A program made the translations under genes and the position numbers. The notes under the pieces were generated by a model. The model was not told the origin of the DNA and ran no database searches. It saw nothing but the letters and a program-made list of their open reading frames with translations. Source: Harmothoe impar (taxonomy: Eukaryota; Annelida; Polychaeta; Phyllodocida; Polynoidae). Taken from it: a stretch of 64,000 nt of DNA. The stretch is taken from positions 119,966,065 to 120,030,064 of the forward strand of contig OX381704.1 in assembly GCA_947462335.1 (NCBI GenBank), written 5' to 3'. This document shows, piece after piece, positions 12,423-24,019 of the stretch. The first letter of the stretch is position 1; each line of letters starts with the position of its first letter.

Positions 12423-13328
12423 CAATAAAGACAAAGATGGGTCTGTTAAACACTAAGCGTATAGAGTTGGGCTTCAGGTATCATCAATGACACTCCTAAT
12501 GGCAGGTAGGTTTTATCATGTAATGCTCGGTGTTTGACGATGACAGCATAAAGCATGTTACAACAAGACATTTCTTTCTTATTCTTTGTTAAACTGATTA
12601 CACAACTATAACCAAACCCATTTAAAGACTATTCACCTTATTAGTCTATTGGGAGAGATTGTGGCACCATCTAGGAGGATATAGACCAGAGAGAGCAGTG
12701 AGACTAAGGGGGATGTGCTTATGACTGCGGAGTATATAGACAGAGGTCAACGATAATCTGTCTGAACGACAGGTTTCTTCACAAGTGGTGCATTGGATTG
12801 TATCACACGAGGTGGAGCCGAGTGTGATGCGATCCAATGCACCATGAGTGGAAAAACCAGGAGTTCAGACTGATTAGAGTGGATCTCTGTATCTATTTTT
12901 ATGTATTTCTTGATTGATTAGATTAAACATACATATAAAGATCGGTTTCATAGCTATCATCGTGGAGAAACAGGCCATGGAGAATGAGCTTCAGTTTCTC
13001 CAGGGGGGTGTGGAGAATGGTGATTTTAGTACTTAAACATAGCAACTTTGTTTCTCCACATGAAATAATTGTTTTTTGCACCGATTTCAGTTAGTTTCTT
13101 CATTCGTAATTGGCAGGGGGTTGGAACATCTCACCCCATTCACTGTGGTGTGTAAGGGAGGTATTGTGGGGTCTATGTCGTCCGGGTTTAGAAATGTCAC
13201 ACCAGTTCCCCACAGTTGATGTATCACACCATGTCACCTGCATCTACAGCAACAAAACTGCAGATGTAAAGACCAAAAATTGCTGTGTTTTATTTTATTA
13301 CGTATAGGATTGACGCAGTTAATGCAAG
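12423..13328. other. Single-copy-looking spacer with one hairpin
   Basis: This is AT-rich DNA without a convincing ORF or exon. The only structure I see is the inverted repeat at 12787-12843, listed separately. Confidence 0.5.
12787..12843. repeat. Foldback hairpin, 22-bp arms
   Basis: The arm 12787-12808 begins GGTGCATTGGAT and its reverse complement lies at 12822-12843, with about two mismatches over 22 bp around a 13-base loop. It could be the relic of a small foldback element; the surrounding DNA has no target duplication that I can define. Confidence 0.7.
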
Positions 13329-13850
13329 TGTAGGGGCTGTGGAAGTATCACGCGAAGACAGGTTCCAAATTCGGTTTTAATGCAACAGGTTTATTCAGTC
13401 ACGATCACAGCCTCAAAGTAACACGAAGGTTTGCTCGGTTAACTTGGTTTAACCATTCGAAGATGTACAGCGTTCTACCGGTAGTTCGAAGTCAGCAGAG
13501 CTGGATGATCTGGTCCTGAGCCAGCATGACTGGTGCAGGAGCCAAAGTGTGGGAGGGGTGTAGGTGCTTCGATCGAAAAGGTAAAGAAGGTATCGAAAGG
13601 TGTGGGTCAGAGCTCGTCCTGGGACGAACTCTCTGAGGTAGCCGACCTCGGCCTCTTATATACCCTGAGCGCGGACCAAGCAGTGTCGACGTGGCACTCC
13701 ACCGGAGCGCCGTCTGGAGTGCCCTGCCTGACTCCGCTACCGGATAACCGAAAGGACATGGCTTAGGTGCTGCCACCTAGTGTCCGAAGGAGGCACTTCC
13801 CGCTCTGACTCCACGGACCCATATGTACACGTATTATTCGTGCCCCTACA
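13329..13850 (-). mobile_element. Solo LTR of a Ty3/Gypsy element related to Gypsy-1
   Basis: The 522-bp unit begins tgtaggggc and ends gcccctaca. It is flanked on both sides by CAAG (13325-13328 and 13851-13854), a 4-bp target duplication. On the minus strand it has a TATA box (tatataagagg, about 13650-13662) and, further downstream, TGAATAAACCTGTTG. The latter matches the TGAATAAACCTATTG of the Gypsy-1 LTR in the same relative position. No internal sequence is attached, so this is the product of LTR-LTR recombination. Confidence 0.85.
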
Positions 13851-13854
13851 CAAG

Positions 13855-14799
13855 TATTATGTAAAGTGCACAGACTACTCCCAAATTCTTTTTCGTGACT
13901 GGGGCCCCTACACCCCACCTGCTACTGCACCAGCCCTTGCCGGGACCAAGACCACTTCGAACAGCTCTTGCTGACTTTGAACCAGCAAGATGCTGCGAGT
14001 GTACTTCAAACCTTTGTGATCAATTGTGTATTATATGGTGATAATACGGAGCCATGATCATATGTAACCAAGCCATCCAAGGACTGAACAACTTGAATAA
14101 AAAGCCTGTTGCATTTAAAATAGAATTTGAAACCTGTGTCCATTTCATGCTTTAACAACCCACACAGAATGTTTTTAAAATCTAATTCCTAGACCAATAA
14201 TTGAATTAATTGAGATATGGTTGGTTTTAGATTAAATGTTTCCGTGCTCATGCATGTGAGATTTTGATCCTACATTTTAATGAAAATATGAAAGAAAAAG
14301 CAACCTCCCAGTGGGCACAGAACATTGAATAACATTGAAAACTGGTTGACAATGTTGATTCAATGTTGATCTAATGTTGATTCAGCGTTGAACTGACATT
14401 TGTGCTAGAACCTTTTTTTAAGGTCCCGGAGGGGCCCTCGTGGTGAGCCTGCAATTATATTGTTTTCCCTTTACAGGAAGTCGGTATGGGTGCCGCCGTT
14501 TTGTTTTAAGGGGTGCCACCATTTTGTGTCACTACACAAATATATGCCTATGTGAAAATATTAATATCAATCAATCTTCCTGAGGTTGATTGAAATCATA
14601 CCTAACCCCCTAACATGGACCCAAGGAATTCAATGGTTCTATTGGTTTGTTGCTAAGACAGCTGGTTGCCTAACAAAAACTATTTGAATCGTTTATCTGC
14701 TTAACAATATACATTTCCATGGTCCTGATGTTTATTATAATCTCCCATCCCTAACCCAAGGAATTAATCATCCTTCCCCCAGATAACCCCTTCCCCCTG
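13855..14799. other. Noncoding spacer with short tandem motif
   Basis: No gene is visible. At about 14310-14400 a degenerate repeat of the type AATGTTGATTC occurs four or more times next to ccagtgggcaca. This resembles subterminal repeats of DNA transposons in aquatic animals, so it is possibly a transposon-end fragment. The duplicated block XA begins at about 14800. Confidence 0.45.
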
Positions 14800-15141
14800 C
14801 TTATTTGGTGTCTTGAATGGGTCCCCTTTAAAATGTACCAACCATGTGGCCTATATATGTGTCTCTTAGTTCCATGTGGTGGGTAGTGGTGCTGTCCTCA
14901 ATGTCTCTTTGCCACAGGTACATACATTTCAGCCAGTCGCTTCGGATGCTTTCTTTAATCAAACAATAATGTTGCCTAGATATATAACCTCAATATTGTC
15001 CTCAAATTATTTACCATATTTTTGTTCCAATTTTTCAGTACAGGAATAGTTATACTTCATTCAAACCTTTTCTTTTATATACTTTCTTAAGGGACCTCGT
15101 ATGAAAACATGTGATTATATTTCTAATACCTGTTAATTTTG

Positions 15142-15152
15142 TTGCTTTCCAG
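15142..15152 (+). other. Splice acceptor upstream of GPCR copy A coding exon
   Basis: The pyrimidine-rich ttgctttccag lies just before the coding exon. The partner copy has ttgctttacag at the same place. A 5' untranslated exon is therefore expected upstream, but I could not locate its donor. Confidence 0.6.
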
Positions 15153-15170
15153 AATAAAAACACTCAAGAG

Positions 15171-16268
15171 ATGGAAGTAACCACTACTTTGTTGCCGATT
15201 AACATCACAGACACCGCAGACAACGGAACTACTGATGGAATAGCAGTAACAGCTACTTTGTTGCCAGACAACATCACAGACAACGGTACAACTGATGGAA
15301 TGCTGATCTTGATGAACAATGACACTGCTACCACAGAACCTCAACTAGCAACAGCCTTCATGGCCTTCTACTTCACCATGAGATTCTTATTCTCTGGGTT
15401 TGCCATATTTGGTAATACACTCACCATCATGGCAGTGGTTCGCTTTAAAAGACTCCGAACCAACACAAACTTCCTGATCTGTAGCCTGGCTATTGCTGAT
15501 ATGTTAGGTGCTATGTTAAGCCCACTGGCTCTGACCCATTACATTCTGTCTGACAAACCAGCTTATGTACCGATCTGCCTCATTGACAAAATACTGGGTC
15601 TAATTTCAGTTGGTGCCAATCTCTTCAGCATTCTGGGGATTGCTGTAGACCGTTACTTGTTCATCGCCCATGGGCTGCACTACCCAATGTGGGTCACTTC
15701 CACCAAGACCTATACCATCATTGCTATCATCTGGGTTTTTATAACATCTGAAATATCTGCTATCATCCTGTTGTTTCATCACCTTGACATTGGTGTGCAA
15801 TGCACAGTATCTGCTTTTCTCCCAAAGCAGGTTACTAATACCATTGTGATGCCACAACTGTACCTGTTAGCCACTTTCACAATTGTATTTTATGTAGCAA
15901 TTGGTAGGATAGCCTACAAGCAGGGTCGCGCTATTGCAGCACTCAACCAGCCATTCGATACCCATGAGGCTGCCCTTAACCGACAGCACAAAAAGATAGC
16001 TAAGATGATGTGCATAGTATTGGGCACCTACTTTATATGTTACATCACACGCATTTTTGCCTTCATTATGCTTGGTTCTTCAAAACACATTTTCTGGCAG
16101 TATTTTGAAAAGGTGGCAATAATCATCTACCGGGCTAACCATTGGCTGAATCCTATTATTTATGCTTGGAGGGATAAAGATTTTAGAATAGCTTTCCGCA
16201 GACTCCTTCATATGAGTCCAAGCAATGCTGTTAACCCAATAGTCCATGAGCTGGGTGGTCCAGCTTAG
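15171..16268 (+). CDS. Class A (rhodopsin-like) G-protein-coupled receptor, copy A
   Basis: The product is a 365-residue seven-helix receptor. The extracellular N-terminus (1-60) holds N-glycosylation sequons at N11, N18, N34, N38 and N50 and a tandem pair of about 18-residue units (TLLP.NIT...NGTTDG). Diagnostic positions: GN at 81-82 in TM1, SLAIAD (105-110) in TM2, C136 before TM3, DRY at 160-162, and NPIIY in TM7 followed by a basic helix 8. The CWxP motif of TM6 is absent. Closest general resemblance is to adenosine/melatonin-like orphan receptors; the ligand cannot be inferred. The start is the ATG at 15171, 18 bases after a splice acceptor (ttgctttccag, ending 15152), so at least one 5' exon lies upstream and the coding region is uninterrupted. 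Upstream in-frame codons are intronic and begin with GTG. Confidence 0.9.
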   Translation: MEVTTTLLPINITDTADNGTTDGIAVTATLLPDNITDNGTTDGMLILMNNDTATTEPQLATAFMAFYFTMRFLFSGFAIFGNTLTIMAVVRFKRLRTNTNFLICSLAIADMLGAMLSPLALTHYILSDKPAYVPICLIDKILGLISVGANLFSILGIAVDRYLFIAHGLHYPMWVTSTKTYTIIAIIWVFITSEISAIILLFHHLDIGVQCTVSAFLPKQVTNTIVMPQLYLLATFTIVFYVAIGRIAYKQGRAIAALNQPFDTHEAALNRQHKKIAKMMCIVLGTYFICYITRIFAFIMLGSSKHIFWQYFEKVAIIIYRANHWLNPIIYAWRDKDFRIAFRRLLHMSPSNAVNPIVHELGGPA

Positions 16269-16270
16269 CA

Positions 16271-17219
16271 GGGTGTGGTGGGGTGTGGTGGGGTGTGGTG
16301 GGGTGTGGTGGGGTGTGGTGGGGTGTGGTGGGGTGTGGTGGGGTGTGGTGGGGTGTGGTGGGGTGTGGTGGGGTGTGGTGGGGTGTGGTGGGGTGTAGTG
16401 GTGTGTGGTGGGGTGTGTTGGGGTGTGGTGGGGTGTGGTGGGGTGTGTTGGGGTGTGGTGGGGTCGGGGTATGGTGTGGTGTGGTAGTGTGTGGTGGGGT
16501 GTAGGGTGTGGTGTGGTGGGGTGTGGTGGGGTGTGTTGGGGTGTAGTAGGATGTGTACGGGTGGGGTGTGGTGGGGTGTGGTGGGGTGGGGTGTGGTAGG
16601 GTGGACTGGGGAAGGGTGGGGTGGGGAGGGGTGTGTTGTGGTGGGGTGTGGTGTGGTGGGGTGTGGTGTGGTGGGGTGTGGTGTGGTGGGGTGTGGTGTG
16701 GTGGGGTGTGGTGGGGTGTGTTGGGGTGTAGTAGGGTGTGTTGGGGCGGGGTGTGGTAGGGTGGACTGGGGAGGGGTGTGGTGTGGTGTGATAGTGTGTG
16801 GTGGGGTGGGGAGGGGTGTGGTGGGGTGTGTGTGGTGGGGTGGGGTGGGGTGCGGTGGGGTGTGGTGTGGTGTAGTAGGGTGGGTGTGGTGGGGTGGGGA
16901 GGGGTGTGGTTGGGTGGGCTGGGGTCGGTGTGGTAGGCTGGGGTGTGGTGGGGTGGGTGTTGGTTGGTTTGCAGTATGGTGTGGTGGTTGTGTGGTAGGG
17001 TGGGTATTAGGAGTGATGAGGTTTGTTCGGGTATGGTGTGGTGGGGTGGGGTGGCGTGTGGTGTGTGGTGGGAGGGGTAGGGTGATGTGTGGGGTTGTGG
17101 TGGGGTGTGGTGGGTTGGGTGTGGTGGGGTGTGGTGGGGTGTGGTGTGGTGGGGTGTGTGGGTGTGGTGGGTGTGGTGGGGTGGGGTGTAGTGGGGTGTT
17201 GTGGGTTGAGGGGGGGGGG
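16271..17219 (+). repeat. G-rich satellite array fused to the GPCR stop codon (copy A)
   Basis: About 950 bp of (GGTGTGGTGG)n-type repeats begins two bases after the TAG stop and ends in a run of nine Gs. The 5' part is almost pure 10-bp units; the rest is a degenerate mix (ggtgtggtgtggtgggg). The copy at 44909-45767 is shorter, so unit number is unstable. Long open frames across it (Val/Trp/Gly-rich on +, Pro/Thr/His-rich on -) are translations of the repeat and not genes. The strand has strong G-quadruplex potential. Confidence 0.95.
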
Positions 17220-18180
17220 CAAAGTCTTTGCCTTACTATAGCTCAAAGGGGCTGGCCAGGACCAATTTGAACCCGTGAAGGACATTTTTGACCCCTCTAA
17301 TGGGAGGGAGTGGAAATCCCCCGAGGGCCTTCCCCCACCTGCTTTAAAAAAAATTACCACTCCCTCAGGTTGGTGTGAGTAAAGGCTTTACTTCATTCAT
17401 ACTGCTGACCTCATTGTCTACTAGATGTGTGTTTGTTCTGGACTGCTGAAACAATATAGAAATATGATCTTTGTGTTGAAAGTGTGTATATCCTTGATTG
17501 ACCTCTGAAATGAATACGTTTTGAACTGTTTAAATTTTAGCAATAATAGTTAGGTGATTAATGTTGTGTATTCAGAACAAGACAGGTGGTGAGCTGAAGA
17601 ACAAATGTAAATTAGTTGCTGTGAACTGGGTGGTTGGAAAGCAGAGTTTTGGTGTAAAGGATTCTATGGGCAGACAATGCCAGTTAGTTGATTGTACGGT
17701 TCTATGGGCAGACAAAGCCTGTAAGTTGATTGTACGGTTCTATGGGCAGACAAAGCCTGTAAGTTGATTGCACGGTTCTATGGGCAGAAAAAGCCTGTGA
17801 GTTGATTGTACGGTTCTATGAGCAGACAAATCCTGTGAGTTGATTTTACGGTTTCATAGGCAGACAAATCCTGTGAGTTGATTGTATGGTTCTATGGGCA
17901 GACAAATCTTTTGAGTTGAATTCATTGTTTCAATGGGCAGATAAAGCCTGTGAGTTGATTGTACGGTTTTATGGGCAGACAAGCCTGTGAGTTGATTGTA
18001 TGGTTCTATGGGCAGGCAAGGCCTGTGAGTTGATTGTATGGTTCGATAGGCAGACAAGGCCAGTGAGTTGATTGTATGGTTTCACGGGCAGACACGTGTT
18101 AGGTTGTGTGGCCCAGAGCCAGGACAGGAAATAAAGTATTCAATATGTTGTCATAATCACCAGAGTTTGTCCTATCTGTT
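17220..18180 (+). repeat. 3'-exon-like module with 38-bp tandem repeats and AATAAA (copy A1)
   Basis: This module recurs four times in the window (17.2, 20.2, 45.8 and 48.35 kb). It comprises a G/C-run start, a conserved block ending near tgaacccgtgaagg, about 350 bp of AT-rich DNA, a conserved segment (gagctgaagaacaaatg...gtgaactgggtggttgg), a tandem repeat, and a terminal aggaaataaag with AATAAA at 18130-18135. Conservation plus a poly(A) signal suggest an untranslated or noncoding 3' exon. No ORF is preserved between copies. Confidence 0.5.
17661..18095 (+). repeat. Minisatellite, ~38-bp unit, about 11 copies
   Basis: The unit is of the form ttctatgggcagacaaagcc followed by tgtgagttgattgtacgg, with scattered substitutions. 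The same array is at 46207-46641. Confidence 0.93.
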
Positions 18181-20189
18181 TACCAAGGCCATGAACAATT
18201 AGCTTTGTGGGATTAAACCAAATTGCAAAAAGAAAATTATAAAAGGCAATAACCAAAATACATAAGTTTCCCTTTTAGACTAATTGATTCTGTTACATTT
18301 AGATAACGGTTGTTATCAGGTGTTGCATATCACCTAGACGCCTTAAAAAATACTATAAGTGACTAGTTCCAAGGGGGTGGGGCGGGAATTTTTCAGTGCC
18401 TTCATTGAAGGGGGCGAGATTTCACTCCCCCCCTGTAATTGATTAATGAACACTACCTATACTACCTATATGGTTAGAGTCTGAATGAGAGAAGTCCTTT
18501 TGTGTGGTTCCTTCAAAACTGACTGTTTATAACACACTATTCACTGCTGCCACCTGTTGGTCACATACTATACTTAAGTGGCTCCTAATGCTTGCTTTGA
18601 TATAGGGGAACATTCACAAACGATGTCACCTTTTTTGGGTTATTTTCAGGACCCCCCAACCCCCTGTCACCTTTAGTCATTTATCAGCGATCATCCCCCT
18701 AAGGAAGACATTACTAATTTTAAATACCCTCCACCCCCATCCCACCAGCTAACCCTCTAAATGCACCACAGTCTTGAAATTAATATAGACATAAAACACA
18801 TACACCAATTGGCCAGATTTATTTCTATTATAACCTGGTGCAAGTGCCTGGTACTAGTCTAAGTACTTTCTGCCCCATGTGACAATGACCAATTAGTTGC
18901 CATTCCACCTAGATAGCAGAGATACTGTTACATTGACATTAGTTTTAGTATACATAATGTACTATTATCGTAATTATCATAATTATTATCATTTTCATTT
19001 GTTCATAAACATGTCTGGACTTCTAAAGGTGTTGTCACACAGACCTTGTCATCCCCCTACCCCCATGTCACTTTATGTCACTAAACTCAGAGACCCACTC
19101 AGCACTTGGCAGGTGACATCATTTGTGAATGTTCCATAGGGCAGTGGTGAATGGAGTGATGCCCCCTATTAGAGTTCAAGGTCAAGTCTAACACTGTTTA
19201 TTGCGTCCTCATAACATGATGAGCGACCTTTGGCAACCCAAATGTGGTCAGCATTCATACAATTTCTCAAAGTCTGAAAAAAATACATATGTTTGGTATA
19301 AGTAATATGCAGCTTACATTTATGTGTTGGATTTTAAATATCTTTCACTTTATTAACAGAGACCAGTAATCTATCATCAGAAAAATAAATGACACATTTA
19401 TTAGCCTGTTTTTCTGGGCTGTATAACATGCAGCTTGGGACAGATAATGGGTTTAGTATACAAATATACATCATTGACGTGAATAGGTATGCTACCACTT
19501 GGTTGAGATATTTCCTAGCTAAGTCATCGATGTTTCATCGAGGACTGATGGCAAACTACACTGCACCCCCTGCTGCCCAGGTTGAGAATAATGTAGAACT
19601 TGGTCACACAATTATCGTCCACAGCTTTGGGACGCTAGTCTATCACAGATTGTTCCTGTGAGGGCATCCTATACCCCTGCTGTAGATAGGAGGGCAGTGG
19701 GGCAGTGTCCCTGTACCCCTCCCTAGTCTGTCACCTTCCAGCCTCTCCTGGCTTTCACCTTTGAAGATAACCTTCCCCGAATAATGGGGCTTTTTTTTTC
19801 AGTTTTACTTGCAAGCTAGGAAGGGCAAACTGAGAGGGTTGGTGAACTGTGGGGGGTGTTGTGGGGTGTAGGGTGGTGAGTCGTAGTGGTGGCGAGGGAT
19901 GTGCCCTGTTCAGGTGGAGGAGGGGAGGGGTGCTTATTTGAATTTTAACCTGGTGCTTAAATGCAAATGCAACAGTCTTAAAAAGAATATCAACAGAATA
20001 TTTAGGTATATTTCTATATACAGTATATGTTAAAATGCTATACTAACAATAACATACTGGTGCAATCTGTACACTATTATTAGTGCTGCCGTGTTTGGGA
20101 TGCCTCCATAATGCACCGGGCAGTAACTAACATGCCTTACATGGTCAATTTTAAACATCAGAGAAGGTTCGTGGATTTGGGCAGGACCG

Positions 20190-20830
20190 AAAAATTCAGA
20201 CTGCTTGAGAAGGGGGGGGTGGGGTACAAAAAACTCTCAAGGGAAAAAAGTTTGCACCTTGGCTGAGATCAAATTGATTCCATCAAGGAGGAAAAGGTAA
20301 AATTTGGACCCCTTTCTTAGAAGGGACAGGAAATTTGGGCATGCTCTCTTCCACCTTATATTAAAAAAATGACTGTTCCCTTTAGGCTGGTCTCTGACAT
20401 GTGAGAAAAGGCTTTAATTCATTTATGCTGCTGACCTGATTATCTGCTAGAGGTGTCTATTTGTTGTAGGGTGCTGGAAATATATAGAAATATGATCTTT
20501 GTGTTGAAAGTTTGTATATCATTGATTGACCTCTGAAATGTGTATGTTTTAAAAGGTTTAGATTTTACCAGTAATAGTTATGTGATAATGTTGTGTATTC
20601 TGAAGAAGACATTCAATGAGCTGAAGAACAAATGCAAACAAATTGTCTTGAACTGGGTGGTTGGAGTTTGGAGAGCAGAGGATGGATGTACGGCTCTATG
20701 CCCAGACAAAGTTGGTCACATACCCAGGATTGACACAGACATGTTTTAGGTTGTGAGGCCCGGAGCCAGGACAGGAAATAAAGCATTCAAGAAGTTAGCA
20801 TAATCTCTGGAGTTTGTTGCATCTTTTTTT
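20190..20830 (+). repeat. 3'-exon-like module, diverged copy A2
   Basis: It aligns with 17.22-18.18 kb but lacks the 38-bp array. It ends in the same ccaggacaggaaataaagcattcaa with AATAAA near 20779, and it matches 48345-48930 in the partner duplication. It marks an older tandem duplication inside block X. Confidence 0.7.
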
Positions 20831-20832
20831 TA

Positions 20833-20835
<3 letters not shown>

Positions 20836-20909
<74 letters not shown>
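20836..20909. repeat. (TA)n microsatellite
   Basis: About 37 TA dinucleotides. The partner tract at 48944-49009 is shorter and interrupted. Confidence 0.97.
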
Positions 20910-20912
<3 letters not shown>

Positions 20913-22353
20913 ATATTCAATACATTAAGCAGTGGGAAATAACTCCATGTGAGATATTACCACCCCAACACCCTGTAATGGATTAATGAACACTCCCTAT
21001 ACAGATTGGGAGTCTTAATGGGAGAAGTCCTTTTGTGTGGTTGCTTCAACACTGACTGTATATAACACGGCTAAGTCTATCCATAATCTGGCTAAATGGA
21101 TGTGGGGGCGATCATTTACTGTGACAGTTACTATGGAAAAGGCTAGGACAACAACCCAAAGATACTGCCCCTACGGCGTATTACTAGGAAAGACCAAAAA
21201 AAAAGTTTTCATAGTAGCTTTCACAGTAAATATTTGCCACCACATCCAATTTGCCAGATTACAGATAGCATAGTCGACAGAATGTTTGATCGAGAGAAGT
21301 CATTCTGTGTGTTTGTGTGGTTCCTTTAATACCATTTATATCACACTACTCACTGCTGCCACCTGTTGGTCACCTACTATACTAAAGTGACTCCTCATGC
21401 TTTATCTCATGTAGTGTATCAATAAGCCTGTATGTAAAATCAAATAAATATTAACACTGAGATCTGTTATAATCCCAATGTCCATGTAAATAGATACAGG
21501 ATGATGATACACAGTGTCATATCTCAAGGGATAACCAAGTCACTAAGGCCGTTTTATTTTACCTTTTCCCTCCGAGAATTTTTGAAAATATTTAGCAAAA
21601 AAAAGAAAAAGTACCTGTTGACTAGCAAAAGATGGAACAAGGCCTTTCAGATTAGGGATAATTCTCAACATACCTTCATTTTATTACCGAAAAATCAAGT
21701 TTTCAATGCTTTTTTTTTCTTTGCCTCTGCCCTTTGGGAATTTTGGGTACTCCGGGCGGTATGTAAAACTGCTTTTTTTTTTTCCTCTGCCCTCCAGAAG
21801 ATTTACAGTAAAAGCCAGTAATCCAAGTTATCAAGAAAAAGGTGGCCTAAAGTGGATTGGTATCCTTTCTCACAGTCTGTAAGGAAAATGTGCAAGGCTT
21901 TCATTATGGAAAGACATAATTGGAAATATATATTATATCACATTTTTTCATATTGGATTATGGACTAGAAGAAATGAAGAACAACTTCTGCAAAACCATC
22001 AAAAGTAGTTTCCTAACTCACCAACCGGTGCCCGAGCATTATGATCCTGTAAATATAAATTGCACTAAGTGGTACATAGTGTATCCACCAGGGGGAAGTA
22101 GGTGCAGAGACTGTGGACACTGCTGCCACCTGGGGCACCATTGTTGGACTAGAGGCAACTCAGCGACCGGGGGACGGACCCTGTCTAATTTTTGCAGTCA
22201 GGTTTTGGCAGACTACTATAAACGTAGATATTTTAGCTGGTATAGATTTATGCGGATATTCTAAGAAATGCAGTTTCACTGAGATTTAAATTCATGGATT
22301 GTGAAGATGGTAGTTATCGAGATATATAGGTCATTGCTGCAGTATGCCTTACA

Positions 22354-22722
22354 GTACCAGTGACAGCACAAGCAAGAACCGCTGACAGCGCATGTCAGGG
22401 ATCAGTGACAGCACAGTTCAGGAACCAGTGACAGCACATGTCAGGAACCAGTGACAGCACAGTTCAGGAACCAGTGACAGCACATGTCAGGAACCAGTGA
22501 CAGCACAGGTCAGAAACCAGTGACAGCACATGTCAGGAACCAGTGACAGCACAGGTCAGGAACCAGTGACAGAACATGTCAGGAACCAGTGACAGCACAG
22601 GTCAGGAACCAGTGACAGAACAGGTCAGGAACCAGTAACAGCACAGGTCAGGAACCAGTGACAGCACATGTCAGGAACCAGTGACAGCACATGTCAGGAA
22701 CCAGTGACAGAACAGGTCAGGC
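22354..22722 (+). repeat. Minisatellite, 23-bp unit, about 16 copies
   Basis: The unit is ccagtgacagcacaggtcag plus gaa; the variation is ag/tg in 'caggtcag' versus 'catgtcag' and cac versus aac. Units are directly abutting with no spacers, so it is not a CRISPR. Confidence 0.95.
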
Positions 22723-23144
22723 ACATGTCACACGGCAAGTTGGAAATCATAGATAATTACGATGTATTATTTTGCTTGAATGTCATGTATTGAGATTGCA
22801 TTCAACAGCATGATGTATATGATGGTTAGAAGCAGATTACTAGCACCTACCCTCTCCTCACCTGTGCCCAGGTATAACTGGGTCACAGCTGATCTCCCCT
22901 CTCAGGCAGGTAGACAGGGCAGCCAGGCAGCTGGCTACATTATTTCTTTTTTCTTTTTCTGTAACTGTTATTTTTATCAAATGTTAATAAATAGGCCGGT
23001 GTGTGTATGTTTCACACGGGCCCAAGACGCTATCATCGTTCATCGTCTTGTTCCCCTTCTCATATCAATAAACAATATCATTCATTAAACAACATCATTC
23101 ATATACCATTTGTCTGAATTGTACTGTATACTGTAAACGTATAC

Positions 23145-23320
23145 ATATATTTTTACGCATGAATATTTTCGCGAATTGAGTACAAAGTACAGTTTCACCT
23201 GTATTTAAATTCGCGGATTTTGGAATATTCTAGTAGTATGGCTATACTGGACAAATATTCGCTCTGTACATATTTTCGCGTATTTTAAAATCCGCGGAAA
23301 TCACGAAAATACAGTACTGT
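23145..23320. repeat. Foldback/MITE-like element with CGCGGATTT arms
   Basis: Near-complementary arms contain tattttcgcgaatt and aattcgcggatttt on the left, and attttcgcgtattttaaaatccgcgg on the right. This compact AT-rich foldback with ttcgcg and ccgcgg cores resembles a MITE type I associate with molluscan genomes. A weaker relic is at about 22258-22300. Confidence 0.5.
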
Positions 23321-24019
23321 GTTTGGAAAATCTTAGTGGACTTAGATATGCCTTGTTAACCTTCCATTTAGTCGGTAACCGTAGAAAATCAAATGAATAT
23401 AAACCAGATAAAATAATCAATACTCAAAAACTCAAACTTCTCACCTAAAGCAAGTGTTTGTAATAATGACAATGAATACAATTCCCCAGTATATTATACT
23501 TATATAACTCTGACCTAACCTGATGTAGATAATAAGTGTGTCCAATTTGGTGGATATTAACCTAACCTCATTTATCAACATGAAAAAAAAAGAATTCACA
23601 GGTGTGGATCCTATAGAATCCGATTCTCATTATATGTTGGTTCAATGTCTTGATCATTTGTCTAATCCCCCTTGGTACCACACATTTATCCTAAAATCAA
23701 ATGGATAAGTCATGACTAACCACACTGCTTATGTTAAGTGCTCCGATATACACATGACCGATGAATACATGGAATTTTATTCATTTCTTTGCACTGTCTA
23801 GGTAGCCTGCGTGGAAAATTGGATGACTCCCTTAGTTTCTATGGAAACAAAGGATCTTAAATTGAACTAAATTGAGGAGGTGAGGGAGAGGAGGCCGAGA
23901 AGTCAGCCTTTCACACCAGGTGTTTGTGGCTATCAATAGGCCATCATTTAATAAATATGGACAAACAATGTCAGGTAGAACTCTAATTTTGGCCAATATT
24001 TTGATATTTTACCTTGAAA

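Larger units (their letters stand above)
14800..22005. repeat. Segmental duplication copy XA
   Basis: The sequence from gtgtcttgaatggg (about 14809) to tcaaaagtagtttc (about 22012) recurs in the same orientation at about 43298-50936. It carries the GPCR, the G-rich array, 38-bp repeats, repeated 3'-exon-like modules and a TA tract in the same order. The central portion (15171 to about 19485) is nearly identical to its partner, whereas the outer portions differ every 10-20 bases and contain indels. The block also has internal duplication: modules at 17.22-18.6 kb resemble those at 20.2-21.1 kb. Confidence 0.93.

Noticed and set aside
15111..15170. 60-base extension of GPCR copy A (and 43749-43808 of copy B)
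   Set aside because: It starts with GTG in copy A and lies upstream of a good splice acceptor in both copies, so it is intronic.
16275..17270. Long open frames in all three plus-strand frames (Val/Trp/Gly/Cys-rich) across the G-rich array
   Set aside because: They are translations of a 10-bp repeat; frame openness follows from the lack of stops in the unit, and the same appears at 44921-45816.
22354..22722. Regular direct repeats resembling a CRISPR array
   Set aside because: Units abut without unique spacers, and this is an animal genome; the same reasoning applies to the 38-bp arrays at 17661 and 46207.
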